Source: Collinsella ihumii (GTDB taxonomy: Bacteria > Actinomycetota > Coriobacteriia > Coriobacteriales > Coriobacteriaceae). From it: DNA of 64,000 bases. Positions 28,901-36,673 of the stretch are shown here, piece by piece. A model generated the notes under the pieces. That model did not search any database, had not been told where the DNA came from, and saw nothing but the letters and a program-made list of their open reading frames with translations. The stretch is taken from contig NZ_FCOU01000009.1 in the NCBI RefSeq assembly GCF_900046475.1, positions 186,001 through 250,000 on the forward strand. The letters are read 5' to 3'. Numbering within the stretch: position 1 is the stretch's first letter; each line of letters starts with the position of its first letter. The position numbers and the translations under genes were made by a program.

Positions 28901-29465
28901 TGAGGTGCTCGTCCATCGAGGCGATCTTGCGCGCGGCGCGCTCCTTGCGGCGCTTGTGCTTGGAGATGCCCGCGGCCTCCTCGATCAGGCTGCGGCGCTC
29001 CTCGGGACGGCTCTGGAGGATGCCGTCGAGCTTGCCCTGGCTGATGATCGAATGGGTGTCCTTGCCCAAGCCCGAATCATGCAGGATGTCCTGGATGTCC
29101 ATCAGGCGGCACGGGCTGGAGTTGATGAGGTACTCGCTCTCGCCCGACCGGTACATGCGGCGCGTGACGGCGACCTCGTTGAAGTCGACCGGCAGCACGT
29201 GGTCGGAGTTGTCGAGCACAAGCGTGACCTCGGCGACGCCGACCGCCTTACGGGCGGAAGACCCCGAAAAGATGACATCCTCCATGGCCTGGCCGCGAAG
29301 CTGCTTGGCGCTCTGCTCGCCGAGGACCCAGAGGATGGCGTCGGAGATATTCGATTTGCCCGAACCGTTGGGACCCACGATCACCGTGAGCCCCGGTTCA
29401 AAGGTCATGTGCGCCCGGTCGGCAAAGGATTTGAACCCTTTGAGGGTCAGCGACTTGAGATACAC
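25929..29465 (-). CDS. smc: Chromosome segregation ATPase SMC
   Basis: 1178 residues. N-terminal Walker A is GPNGSGKSN, followed by a long coiled coil, a central hinge at about 500-660, and a returning coiled coil. The C-terminal signature is LMSGGEKSLTALALLF and Walker B is VLDEVEAALDD. Compacts and segregates the chromosome with ScpAB. Length and layout are normal. Bases 26712-26751 are identical to a 40-bp block in the IS21 istA gene. Confidence 0.97.
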   Translation of the reverse strand: MYLKSLTLKGFKSFADRAHMTFEPGLTVIVGPNGSGKSNISDAILWVLGEQSAKQLRGQAMEDVIFSGSSARKAVGVAEVTLVLDNSDHVLPVDFNEVAVTRRMYRSGESEYLINSSPCRLMDIQDILHDSGLGKDTHSIISQGKLDGILQSRPEERRSLIEEAAGISKHKRRKERAARKIASMDEHLKRARDISREVNRQLKPLERQVDRARKHRDLTERAHELTQILAVDELRGLQANWADLESQGKEADAELELARYRLGEKQRELEKLQVMLEEKGLFVGDLGEQRRHMQDIVGRIGSDMRLLEEKGRNMVARLSEMRGTLSGSEHQRTRVVEDLEQVRSQLDEVRAAAEVAQADVAELGPAADRLHARRMELDTLLNALNRQRREAQRTADDAALEYVKSKETVSNAELEDSMYASRLEQIDTQVEELRSSLESRRSRAEELDATLADARSRREEAKVAADEARAAVDDRRAKEAQARTRHSEVVSELSSLRKVDEKMSDASPLTAKLAHAHAGTVRAHVGDLIEAPQDLEELVEQLLASDIDALVVDNAAALSSLAAYALDQNRSRGEATLLSREVAAGEGDGRAAGFRLVERLRVREGYGNVVAALLGGVYVVDSVSEALAAPAELGVTYVTREGVRVSSGGLVRVGSAGDAQAGTLERKRRIRELEDLEPELSATLEHATSQVAEASAALAEARAADGDLAGEIARLDGERTSLLSEIGRLEQSLSASLSERSQVERRREQAAAAVRAVQPKLDELAQSRDDARALAEELTAQIEDANDDLEQLRIEDSEAAGKLADAKVRAAQAAERLRSLEAREPELARRLDNIDRRIRATRQASRSLEVLRLRVDPLHDRYQALSERALDWAARLRDQARLEEADSASLKKTIEDARGEVDAAQAAVDAATSKISEFKVQRGKLEVQVENAIAAITADGKTVLEEALSLPAPDDRAACERELADLVRQINNLGPVNQVAFEEYERLRERADYISAQLADLESARSALTKISAAIDRKMRRQFLVTFEKVDENFREVFSMLFPGGSAHLEMTDPDHPAETGIEVVAQPRGKKITKMMLMSGGEKSLTALALLFAVYRTRTVPFYVLDEVEAALDDSNLSKLIGAIDYLRKTTQLLVISHQRRTMEDADVLYGVSMQADGVSRVVSQRLDRKTGKVVNA

Positions 29466-29477
29466 GCGCGCACCCCG

Positions 29478-30203
29478 CTATCCGAGCTTGCGCTGCAAGA
29501 TGACCCCGTTGTGCGTATAGCCCATGCGCTCGAGGGCGTCGAGGGCGGCTGCGGCCTCCGCCTCCTTCTTGGAGGAGCCGGTGCCCCGACCGCGGCGGAC
29601 GCCGTCCACGAGCGTGATGGCCGTGAACGTCGGCTCATGGGCGGGACCGCTGTTGCCGATAACCTTGTATGCGGGCGGCTCGAAGTGATCGCGCTGCACG
29701 CACTCCTGCAGAAACGACTTGGGGTTCGTCGGGTGCTCGGCGCGCTCCGTCGCGAGATGCGGCTTGAGCGTGCGCATGATGAACGCCTCGGCAGCCTCCC
29801 AGCCGCCATCGAGGTACAGCGCGCCGACAAGGGCCTCGTAGACGTTCTCGAGCGCCGAATGCATGCCGCGGGCGCCCGTGCCCGTCTCGGAGGCACCGAA
29901 GATGATGCACTCGTCGATGCCGAGCTCCTGACCGACCTGGGACAGGGTCATGCCGCTCACCAGGGAGACCTTGAGGCGCGTGAGCTTGCCCTCGTCGAAA
30001 TCGGGATACGTCTTGAACAGCGCGAGCGCCACGACGGACCCCAAGATCGAGTCGCCGAGAAACTCAAGGCGCTCGTAGGAGGCGTCGACGGGCTCGCCCT
30101 CGACCGCCGAGGGATGGGTGATGGCGGAACGCAGCAGCTTGTGATCGGAAAACTCGTGGCCGCAGATCTCCTCGATCCGAGCCAGCCTTGCGGATAGGGT
30201 CAC
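29478..30203 (-). CDS. rnc: Ribonuclease III
   Basis: 241 residues; cuts double-stranded RNA in rRNA and mRNA processing. The RNase III signature ERLEFLGDSILG is near residue 45, the second acidic site is in ENVYEALVGALYLDGG, and a C-terminal dsRNA-binding domain follows (about 165-232). I choose GTG at 30201-30203 because the acpP end supplies AGGAGG just upstream. Confidence 0.95.
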   Translation of the reverse strand: MTLSARLARIEEICGHEFSDHKLLRSAITHPSAVEGEPVDASYERLEFLGDSILGSVVALALFKTYPDFDEGKLTRLKVSLVSGMTLSQVGQELGIDECIIFGASETGTGARGMHSALENVYEALVGALYLDGGWEAAEAFIMRTLKPHLATERAEHPTNPKSFLQECVQRDHFEPPAYKVIGNSGPAHEPTFTAITLVDGVRRGRGTGSSKKEAEAAAALDALERMGYTHNGVILQRKLG

Positions 30204-30207
30204 TGAC

Positions 30208-30450
30208 TTAGTCCTCCTGAGCGGACTCGATGGCCTCGATAGCATCGGAAACCGAGGCGATGGTCATAAGCTTCTCATCGTCGATCTCGAGCTCGAACTC
30301 ATCCTCCATGGCCGTCACCAGCTGGAGACGGTCCAGGGAATCGGCGTTCAAGTCATCGAACGTCGTCTTCTCGGTGATGCTCGACGCGTCGACGCCGAGG
30401 ACGTCGGAGGCGATATCGACGATCTTGTCAAAAATCTCAGAACGCTCCAT
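30208..30450 (-). CDS. acpP: Acyl carrier protein
   Basis: 80 residues, acidic. The phosphopantetheine attachment Ser is in the DLNADSLDRLQLV motif (DSL). Carries acyl chains in fatty acid synthesis. The ATG at 30448-30450 has an AGGAGC site. It lies between plsX and rnc as in many bacteria. Confidence 0.96.
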   Translation of the reverse strand: MERSEIFDKIVDIASDVLGVDASSITEKTTFDDLNADSLDRLQLVTAMEDEFELEIDDEKLMTIASVSDAIEAIESAQED

Positions 30451-30541
30451 GGGGCAGCTCCTTTCTACACGCGTGCGCGACGCACCGTCGCACACGGCTG
30501 ATTCTACCCGCTTTGCGCGCACGGCCGCGCGGCGATGCCGA

Positions 30542-31564
30542 TTACCGGACGATATTGTCCATGGAGGCGGCGAGCATCTCCACGAGATTGCTGCGCACCG
30601 CCTGCGCGGTGGCGAGCGTGCCGTTCTTGACGGCCTCCACGCTCGTGGCGCCATGGCCGATCAAGACCACGCCGCGCAATCCGAGCAGGACCGCGCCTCC
30701 GCGCGAGTCGCCGGAGAGCTTGGCCTGAAGGCCCTTCAGGCTCTTCTTGATGAGGAGCGCGGCGACCTTTCCCCCCATGGAGCCCAAAAGCACGCCCTTC
30801 AGCTCATGCAGCAGCAGCTTGGCGGTGCCCTCGATGGCCTTGAGCGCCACGTTGCCGGAGAAGCCGTCGCAGACGACGACGTCGAAGTTCCCGGACGTGA
30901 AGTCGCTTCCCTCGCAGTTTCCCGCGAACCCCTTGACCTTCTGCTTCATGAGGGGGAAGCAGGACTTCGTGAAGTGAGAACCCTTCGTATCCTCCGTGCC
31001 GTTGGACAGAAGGCCGATACGGGGGTTGGCGATGCCGCAGACGATTCGGGCGTACGTGGCACCCATCTGCGCAAAGCGCACCATGTCCTCGGGCTCGACA
31101 TCCGGGTTGGCGCCGAGATCGCAAAACACCGTCTCGCCGCCGGCGCGATTGGGGATCGTGCTCACGATGCAGGGACGGATGGGGCGCTTCTCGCCGGTAT
31201 CGGTCAGGTACTTGAACGGCGTGACGTACGCGGTGGCGGCAGCCGTCATGGCGCCCGTGGCGCCCGCCGAGAAGAAGCCCGCGGCCTCCCCCTTCTTGAC
31301 CGCGCGGCACGCCAGCACGATGGAGGACTTGCGCTTGTGCATGACCGCCTCGATGGGATCATCCTCCATGGTGATGACATCGGGGGCGACCAGCGCGCTC
31401 ACGCGCTCGCGCTCCTCGGCAAACGGCTCGACGATATCGGCGGGACCGACCGCGAGCACCTCGAGATCGGCGTCGGCCGCAAGCGCGGCGTCGATGCCGT
31501 CGAGCACGACCTGCGGCTCCTCGTCTCCACCCATTACGTCGACAGCGATGCGAACCTTGTTCAT
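30542..31564 (-). CDS. plsX: Phosphate acyltransferase PlsX
   Basis: Makes acyl-phosphate from acyl-ACP for phospholipid synthesis. Starts MNKVRIAVDVMGGDEEPQ at 31564 behind GGGGGAG; 340 residues. The conserved GATSVEAVKNG and CDGFSGNVALK blocks are present. Neighbours acpP and rpmF are the usual partners. Confidence 0.95.
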   Translation of the reverse strand: MNKVRIAVDVMGGDEEPQVVLDGIDAALAADADLEVLAVGPADIVEPFAEERERVSALVAPDVITMEDDPIEAVMHKRKSSIVLACRAVKKGEAAGFFSAGATGAMTAAATAYVTPFKYLTDTGEKRPIRPCIVSTIPNRAGGETVFCDLGANPDVEPEDMVRFAQMGATYARIVCGIANPRIGLLSNGTEDTKGSHFTKSCFPLMKQKVKGFAGNCEGSDFTSGNFDVVVCDGFSGNVALKAIEGTAKLLLHELKGVLLGSMGGKVAALLIKKSLKGLQAKLSGDSRGGAVLLGLRGVVLIGHGATSVEAVKNGTLATAQAVRSNLVEMLAASMDNIVR

Positions 31565-31669
31565 GGAAACTCCCCCTACGTAGCGAAATGGCCGACTCCA
31601 AGAGCCGGCCATGCACATTCAATATCTCACACGTTGCCCAAAGACACGTGACCGAGACGTCGCACCGAG

Positions 31670-31849
31670 TTACTCGGTGATGATGACCTCACGATCCTTA
31701 TAATAGCCGCAGTTGGGGCAAACGTGATGAGGAAGCTTGACGGCGCCGCAACGAGGGCAGACGGAGCGGGAGGGGGCGTCAATCTTCATGTTGGCGGAAC
31801 GACGAGAGTGAGTGGCTCCGCGGCCCTTTTTTTGCTTAGGTACTGGCAT
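31670..31849 (-). CDS. rpmF: 50S ribosomal protein L32
   Basis: 59 residues read directly from the minus strand: starts MPVPKQKKGRGATHSRR and ends REVIITE. Two zinc-ribbon pairs, CPRC and CPNC, make it the Cys4 (zinc-bound) form. It sits in the classic yceD-rpmF-plsX order. Confidence 0.95.
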   Translation of the reverse strand: MPVPKQKKGRGATHSRRSANMKIDAPSRSVCPRCGAVKLPHHVCPNCGYYKDREVIITE

Positions 31850-32033
31850 GATGACCTTCCTTAATTACTTATCCCTGGGCACGAATATGCGCAAGTAGCG
31901 ATATTAGCACAGACGGCCGCATTGTACAGCCCTTTATAATCTCCACATCAGACTTGCGGCACGCCGCCGCCCGAAGAGCTTCCGCCATCTTCGCCCGTCC
32001 CCCCATGGCGGAAGAGATGCGATCGAGCGAGGC

Positions 32034-32588
32034 CTACTCGTCGAACTTAAGGTTCTTGAGCGCGGCGAAAGGGTTCTCGTCGCTATCGATCCAGGCCTGC
32101 TCGGCCTTCTCCTCGCAGCCGCAGGGGCCATCGTTGAGATTCGCGCCGCACGTCGGGCACAGGCCGGCGCAATCGGGGCGGCACAGCACCACGAACGGCG
32201 TGTCCATGACCATGGCGTCCCAGATGGCACCCGACAGGTCGACGGTCCGCTCGGGACCGACGAGCTCGAAGCCGTCTTCGTAGGCCTCGGCGTCCTCGGG
32301 CTCGTGGAACAGGTAGTACTCCTCGATCTCGCCCGCGATGTCGAAGTGGGCGGGGTCCAGGCAGCGATCGCACTGCCCGTCGACGGCCGCGCGGACGAGC
32401 CCGGTCACGAGGATGCCGTCACCGGCGTTCGTGAGCACCACGTCGTACGAGACGCCCCCGGGAAGGGAGAACTCCTTCTCGCCCGTCGTGTATCCGGGGA
32501 TATCGAGATGGCCGTTTAAGGAGAACGACTCGCCGGGATTCTCCAGGCGGTCGGCGAGGTCGACGACGACCGGCTTCATCGCGTCCAT
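32034..32588 (-). CDS. YceD/DUF177-family protein
   Basis: About 184 residues. Contains CDRC near residue 75 and a C-terminal Cys cluster, CAGLCPTCGANLNDGPCGC, characteristic of YceD proteins. These are linked to rRNA/L32 expression in other organisms. The ATG directly follows the upstream gene's stop. The next gene is rpmF, as is typical. Confidence 0.88.
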   Translation of the reverse strand: MDAMKPVVVDLADRLENPGESFSLNGHLDIPGYTTGEKEFSLPGGVSYDVVLTNAGDGILVTGLVRAAVDGQCDRCLDPAHFDIAGEIEEYYLFHEPEDAEAYEDGFELVGPERTVDLSGAIWDAMVMDTPFVVLCRPDCAGLCPTCGANLNDGPCGCEEKAEQAWIDSDENPFAALKNLKFDE

Positions 32589-32589
32589 G

Positions 32590-33087
32590 CTACCAGGCAC
32601 CGTTCTGGCCGTTCGCGCCCTCGTTGAGCTGCTGGCGGCAGCGGGCGACCGTCGACGTCAGGGACTTGAGGTTCTCCTCGAGGTGCGTGAACACCTGCTC
32701 GGCATAGTCCTCGGCGGCATAGCGGGTCTCGCGCTCGTACTGCTGGGCGCGCTCGCGGATATCATCGGCCTGCTGCTGGGCAAGGCGGACGATCTCCTGC
32801 TCGCCCGCGATGGTCAGCGCCTGCTGCTGCGCGTCGGCGATGATCGAGTCGGCCTGCGCCGTGGCGCTCGCCATGAGCTCGTCGCGCTCCTTCAGGATGC
32901 GGCGGGACTTCTGCCACTCCTCGGGATAGCTCATGCGAATCTCATCAAGGATGTTGAAGAACACCTCGGTCTCGATGACCTTGAACTGGGCGGACTTGCC
33001 AAAAGGAGGCTTGGCTTCCTCGATGATACCTTCAAGCTCATCGACAAGGCTCTCGATCCTCTCGCCGGGAAAGTTGTCGCCAGCCAT
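32590..33087 (-). CDS. Coiled-coil protein of the coaD-yceD interval
   Basis: 165 residues, mostly alpha-helical, with long Glu/Gln/Ala-rich heptads (about 55-140). It resembles the DivIVA/ATP-synthase-b-like coiled-coil proteins found between coaD and yceD in some Gram-positives. The start ATG at 33085-33087 follows GGAAGGAG. No enzymatic motif. A structural role near the cell envelope or division site is a guess. Confidence 0.65.
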   Translation of the reverse strand: MAGDNFPGERIESLVDELEGIIEEAKPPFGKSAQFKVIETEVFFNILDEIRMSYPEEWQKSRRILKERDELMASATAQADSIIADAQQQALTIAGEQEIVRLAQQQADDIRERAQQYERETRYAAEDYAEQVFTHLEENLKSLTSTVARCRQQLNEGANGQNGAW

Positions 33088-33243
33088 CAAGTCTCCTTCC
33101 TACGGTTGCTATCAACCGAATATACTACCACACACGATGCTTTACGCAGTTGTACCCACGCATCGCACACGCATCTGGGAAACCCCGGCCGCCCGCTTAT
33201 CGCGCGCGGCCGTTCGGCACGCAGTGAATTCGCCGGCCGTCTC

Positions 33244-33741
33244 CTATGAATAGTGGATGCGCAGCGCTTCCACCACGTTGGGGGGAACGAGGCTCGACAC
33301 GTCGCCTCCGAACGACGAGATCTGCCGCACCACTGACGAGGAGATGTAGCCGTACTGCGGGGCGCTCATGACGAATATGGACTCGAGCTCGGAATCCAAC
33401 CGATAGTTGAGGTCCGCCTGCTGCAGCTCGTACTCGAAGTCCGTCATGGCGCGCAGGCCCTTCACGAGCGCGCGGGCGCCGACCTCGCGGGCGAAGTCGA
33501 CCAGCAGGCCGCAAAACGGCCTGACCTCGACGCCGTCGATGTCGGCAAGCGCCTCGCGCGCGAGCGCGACGCGCTCCTCCAGGGTGAACGTGGGTCCGCT
33601 CCCGTTCTTGCCGATGGACTCGGCCACCGCGACCGTCACGTAGGGGAACAGGCGGCGTGCGCGGCGCACGACATCGATATGCCCGTACGTGATGGGATCG
33701 AAGGTTCCGGGGACGAGCGCATGCTCGATGTTGCTAATCAT
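33244..33741 (-). CDS. coaD: Phosphopantetheine adenylyltransferase
   Basis: Penultimate step of coenzyme A synthesis. 165 residues. The nucleotidyltransferase motif is in PGTFDPITYGHIDVV at the start, with the KGLRAMTDFEYE segment and the ISSSVVRQI motif further on. The longer open frame to 33822 lacks a suitable start. Confidence 0.95.
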   Translation of the reverse strand: MISNIEHALVPGTFDPITYGHIDVVRRARRLFPYVTVAVAESIGKNGSGPTFTLEERVALAREALADIDGVEVRPFCGLLVDFAREVGARALVKGLRAMTDFEYELQQADLNYRLDSELESIFVMSAPQYGYISSSVVRQISSFGGDVSSLVPPNVVEALRIHYS

Positions 33742-33913
33742 GAGCTTCAATGCTTTCTTCGAGGGGCAGATGGTGAGGGGCGCCGGTCGGCTGCCTTCGA
33801 GCCCGGCGTAGCGCCGCGGCACACCAGGCGATCGATCGGTGCTTTTCTAGCTTACCAAAACCTGACGGGCACAGCCGCGCTTGATTGACCCCACAGGTGA
33901 CGAGGTGGGCAGG

Positions 33914-34489
33914 CTATCCCTGGAATCGGAGCAGGTCGACGGCCGTGATGCCGTAACGCTTCTCGCGCTCGACCCCGAAGCGACCGGGCCTCGGGCCCTC
34001 ATCGGATGCCGCGTGCTCGCAGAGCGCGACCGCGCGCGGGGCGAGCATGCCCGCATCCGCGAGCGCGTCGAGCAGCCGGACGGCGGGGTCCGCCCCCAGC
34101 GCGTACGGGGCGTCGATCACGACCAGGTCGAACGGACCGCCCGAGATGCGACCCCGACCGGCATGGGCGAGCACGTCGCCGCAGGTCACCCGGTAGCGCT
34201 CGCGACCGCAGCGCAGCGACTCCAGATTCTTGCGGACGAGCGCCGCGGCGCCCCGGTCGATATCGAAGAAGGCCACGAACGCGGCGCCTCGCGACAGCAT
34301 CTCTATGCCGAGCGCGCCGGAACCGGCGAACGCATCGAGGACGCGCGCCCCCTCGATGCCGTCGTCGAGCGCCGACTCGGCCATGGAGACGCACGCCTCG
34401 CGCACGCGATCGGTAGTCGGGCGCGTCACATCGCGCCCCTGGGGCTCTGACAGCTTCCGCCCGCGCCATTCTCCTGATACGATCCTCAT
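33914..34489 (-). CDS. rsmD: 16S rRNA guanine-N2-methyltransferase RsmD
   Basis: 191 residues; methylates G966 of 16S rRNA. Starts MRIVSGEWRGRKL. SAM-binding VLDAFAGSGALGIE is at about 49-62. The catalytic NPPY-type motif reads IDAPYA where DPPY is usual. The stop overlaps nothing; its ATG overlaps the recG stop (ATGA), and coaD follows, a common trio. Confidence 0.93.
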   Translation of the reverse strand: MRIVSGEWRGRKLSEPQGRDVTRPTTDRVREACVSMAESALDDGIEGARVLDAFAGSGALGIEMLSRGAAFVAFFDIDRGAAALVRKNLESLRCGRERYRVTCGDVLAHAGRGRISGGPFDLVVIDAPYALGADPAVRLLDALADAGMLAPRAVALCEHAASDEGPRPGRFGVEREKRYGITAVDLLRFQG

Positions 34490-36666
34490 CCGCCGCTAAC
34501 CTCCTTGAACACGTCGCCGTATCGGTCGACGACGCTAAAGCGTAGCGGAAGCGTGGCCGGAGCGGAAAGCGTCGGCGCGAAGCGCAAAAGTTCCACGCCA
34601 TCATCATGAGCGCATTCGATGAGATCGGCATCGGCGTCAAGGTCTATGAAGCGCAGCGTGACGCCGCCGTGCTGCCGAAGTCCGAGGATCTCGCCCTCAT
34701 GGCGAAGGCGCAGGTCCATCTCGGCGAGCGAGAAGCCGTCGTCGGTCTTCTCGAGCGCCTCGAGGCGCTGCATGGACGGCGAGACGCCCCGCTTGCGTCC
34801 CGCGCCCTGCGCGATCACGAAGCAGCGCCCGGCGAGCTCGCCGCGCCCCACGCGGCCCCGAAGCTGGTGAAGCGTCGCCAAGCCGAAGCGCTCGCCGTTC
34901 TCGATGATCATGACGGTAGCGTTGGGCACGTCGACGCCGACCTCGACGACCGTCGTCGAGACGAGCACCTGGATCTGACCGGAGCGGAATCGATCGATGA
35001 CGTCATCTTTATCGTGCGCGCCCATGCGGCCGTGCAGCATGTCGACCGTCGCGTCGCAAAAGACGTGGCGCAGATGCTCCACCTCGGTCTCCACGGCGTG
35101 CAAGGGAGCCTGAGACCGGGGCCTGCCCTCATCGTCGATCTCGAGCCCCGGCACGTCCTCCAGATCATCCGTGCCGTCGCGCTCCGCGACGAGCGGGCAG
35201 ATGACATAGGCCTGCTGCCCGGAACCCAGCGCCTCGCGCACGGCGCCGTAAGCGATGTCGCGGTTGGCGTCGTCGAGCACCTTCGTGGCGACGCCGGCGC
35301 CGGCCACGGGCCGCTTGCGGATGATGCTCGTCTCGAGGTCGCCGTAGACCGACAACGCGAGCGTGCGCGGAATGGGCGTCGCCGTCATGACGAGAAGGTC
35401 CGCGCCGGGACCCTTAGCGCGCAGCGCGTTGCGCTGCCCCACGCCGAAGCGATGCTGCTCGTCGATGACCACCAGCGAGAGGCGCCGGAACGCGACGTCG
35501 TCGGAAAGCACCGCATGGGTGCCGAACAGCACGTCGATGGAGCCGCAGCGCACCCCGTCGACGATCTTCGCGCGCTCGCCCGCCGGGGTGGCGCCGGTCA
35601 GGAGCGCGGAACGGACGCCCGCGCGCTCAAGGACGGGCGCGCATTTGACGGCGTACTGCTGCGCCAGGACACCGGTCGGGGCCATGACGCACGCCTGCGT
35701 CCCCGTATCGGCGACCGCCGCGAGCACCACCATGGCGACCGCGGTCTTGCCCGTTCCGACGTCTCCGAGCAGCAGCCGGTTCATCACGCGGTCCGCTCGG
35801 GCCATATCCGCGAGGATCTCGTCGACCGCCGTCGCCTGCTCATCGGTGAGCGCGAAGGGGAGCTCTGCGCGCACGCGCGCGACATGCTCGCCCACGCGGT
35901 GCGCGATCGGCTCGATATCGAGCAGGTTGGCGTCGTTGCGCAGCCGAAGCGCGAGCTGCAGCAGCAGGACCTCGTCGTAGGCGAGCCTTTTGCGCGCGAG
36001 GTCGCGCTCCCCCATCGAGGAGGGGAAATGGATGCTGCGCAGCGCCCGCGAGAGGCTCATGAGGCCGCGGCGCGTCCTCAATCGCGCGGGAAGCGGGTCG
36101 GGTATGTCCGCCACCGCCTCGAGCGCGGTGGAGACGATGCGCCGCATCCAAGCCTGCGACACGCCCTCGCCCACCGCGTGGACGGGCACGATCGTGCCGG
36201 ATGCCGACTGCGCATCGAGTTTTTCGTAATGGGGAGAGCTCATCTGCTTGAAGCCGTAGGCGAACTCGACCTTGCCCATCACGGCGAGCCGGTCGCCCGC
36301 CTTCAGGTCGCGCGACAACCACGGCTGCTTGAAGAAGGCGACCTGGAGCACCGACGTGGCGTCGACGAGGTAGACCTCGGTGACCGTCATGCGCGGGCGC
36401 GGGCGCTTCTCGACCACGCGGTCGACCGTCGCCACGATCGTGCAGACCTGCCCGAGCGGCGCGGACTCGATCGTGTACGCATGCGAGAAATCGAGGTATC
36501 GGCGCGGAATATGGGAGAGGAGGTCCCCCACCGACTCGATCCCGAGTCGACGAAGGGCCTCCTCCCGTGCACCGGAAACATACTTCAGCCGGGAGACGTC
36601 CTGCTCGAGCGCGGCGACGCGCGCCATGCGCGACGACTCCACGGGCGCCGTGATCCCGCTTGCCAT
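34486..36666 (-). CDS. recG: ATP-dependent DNA helicase RecG
   Basis: 726 residues. An N-terminal wedge/OB domain (about 60-170) remodels stalled forks. The helicase core has GDVGTGKTAVAM, a DEQHRFG box, MTATPIPRTLAL, and a C-terminal QLRGRVGRG motif. Start at 36664-36666 after AGGAGG. Confidence 0.96.
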   Translation of the reverse strand: MASGITAPVESSRMARVAALEQDVSRLKYVSGAREEALRRLGIESVGDLLSHIPRRYLDFSHAYTIESAPLGQVCTIVATVDRVVEKRPRPRMTVTEVYLVDATSVLQVAFFKQPWLSRDLKAGDRLAVMGKVEFAYGFKQMSSPHYEKLDAQSASGTIVPVHAVGEGVSQAWMRRIVSTALEAVADIPDPLPARLRTRRGLMSLSRALRSIHFPSSMGERDLARKRLAYDEVLLLQLALRLRNDANLLDIEPIAHRVGEHVARVRAELPFALTDEQATAVDEILADMARADRVMNRLLLGDVGTGKTAVAMVVLAAVADTGTQACVMAPTGVLAQQYAVKCAPVLERAGVRSALLTGATPAGERAKIVDGVRCGSIDVLFGTHAVLSDDVAFRRLSLVVIDEQHRFGVGQRNALRAKGPGADLLVMTATPIPRTLALSVYGDLETSIIRKRPVAGAGVATKVLDDANRDIAYGAVREALGSGQQAYVICPLVAERDGTDDLEDVPGLEIDDEGRPRSQAPLHAVETEVEHLRHVFCDATVDMLHGRMGAHDKDDVIDRFRSGQIQVLVSTTVVEVGVDVPNATVMIIENGERFGLATLHQLRGRVGRGELAGRCFVIAQGAGRKRGVSPSMQRLEALEKTDDGFSLAEMDLRLRHEGEILGLRQHGGVTLRFIDLDADADLIECAHDDGVELLRFAPTLSAPATLPLRFSVVDRYGDVFKEVSGG

Positions 36667-36673
36667 GCGCCTC

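Noticed and set aside
24993-30197. A 1734-codon open frame antisense to smc, ftsY and rnc
   Set aside because: Codon-bias shadow in GC-rich DNA; the opposite strand holds well-conserved genes with motifs and ribosome sites. The shadow translation has no recognisable domain.
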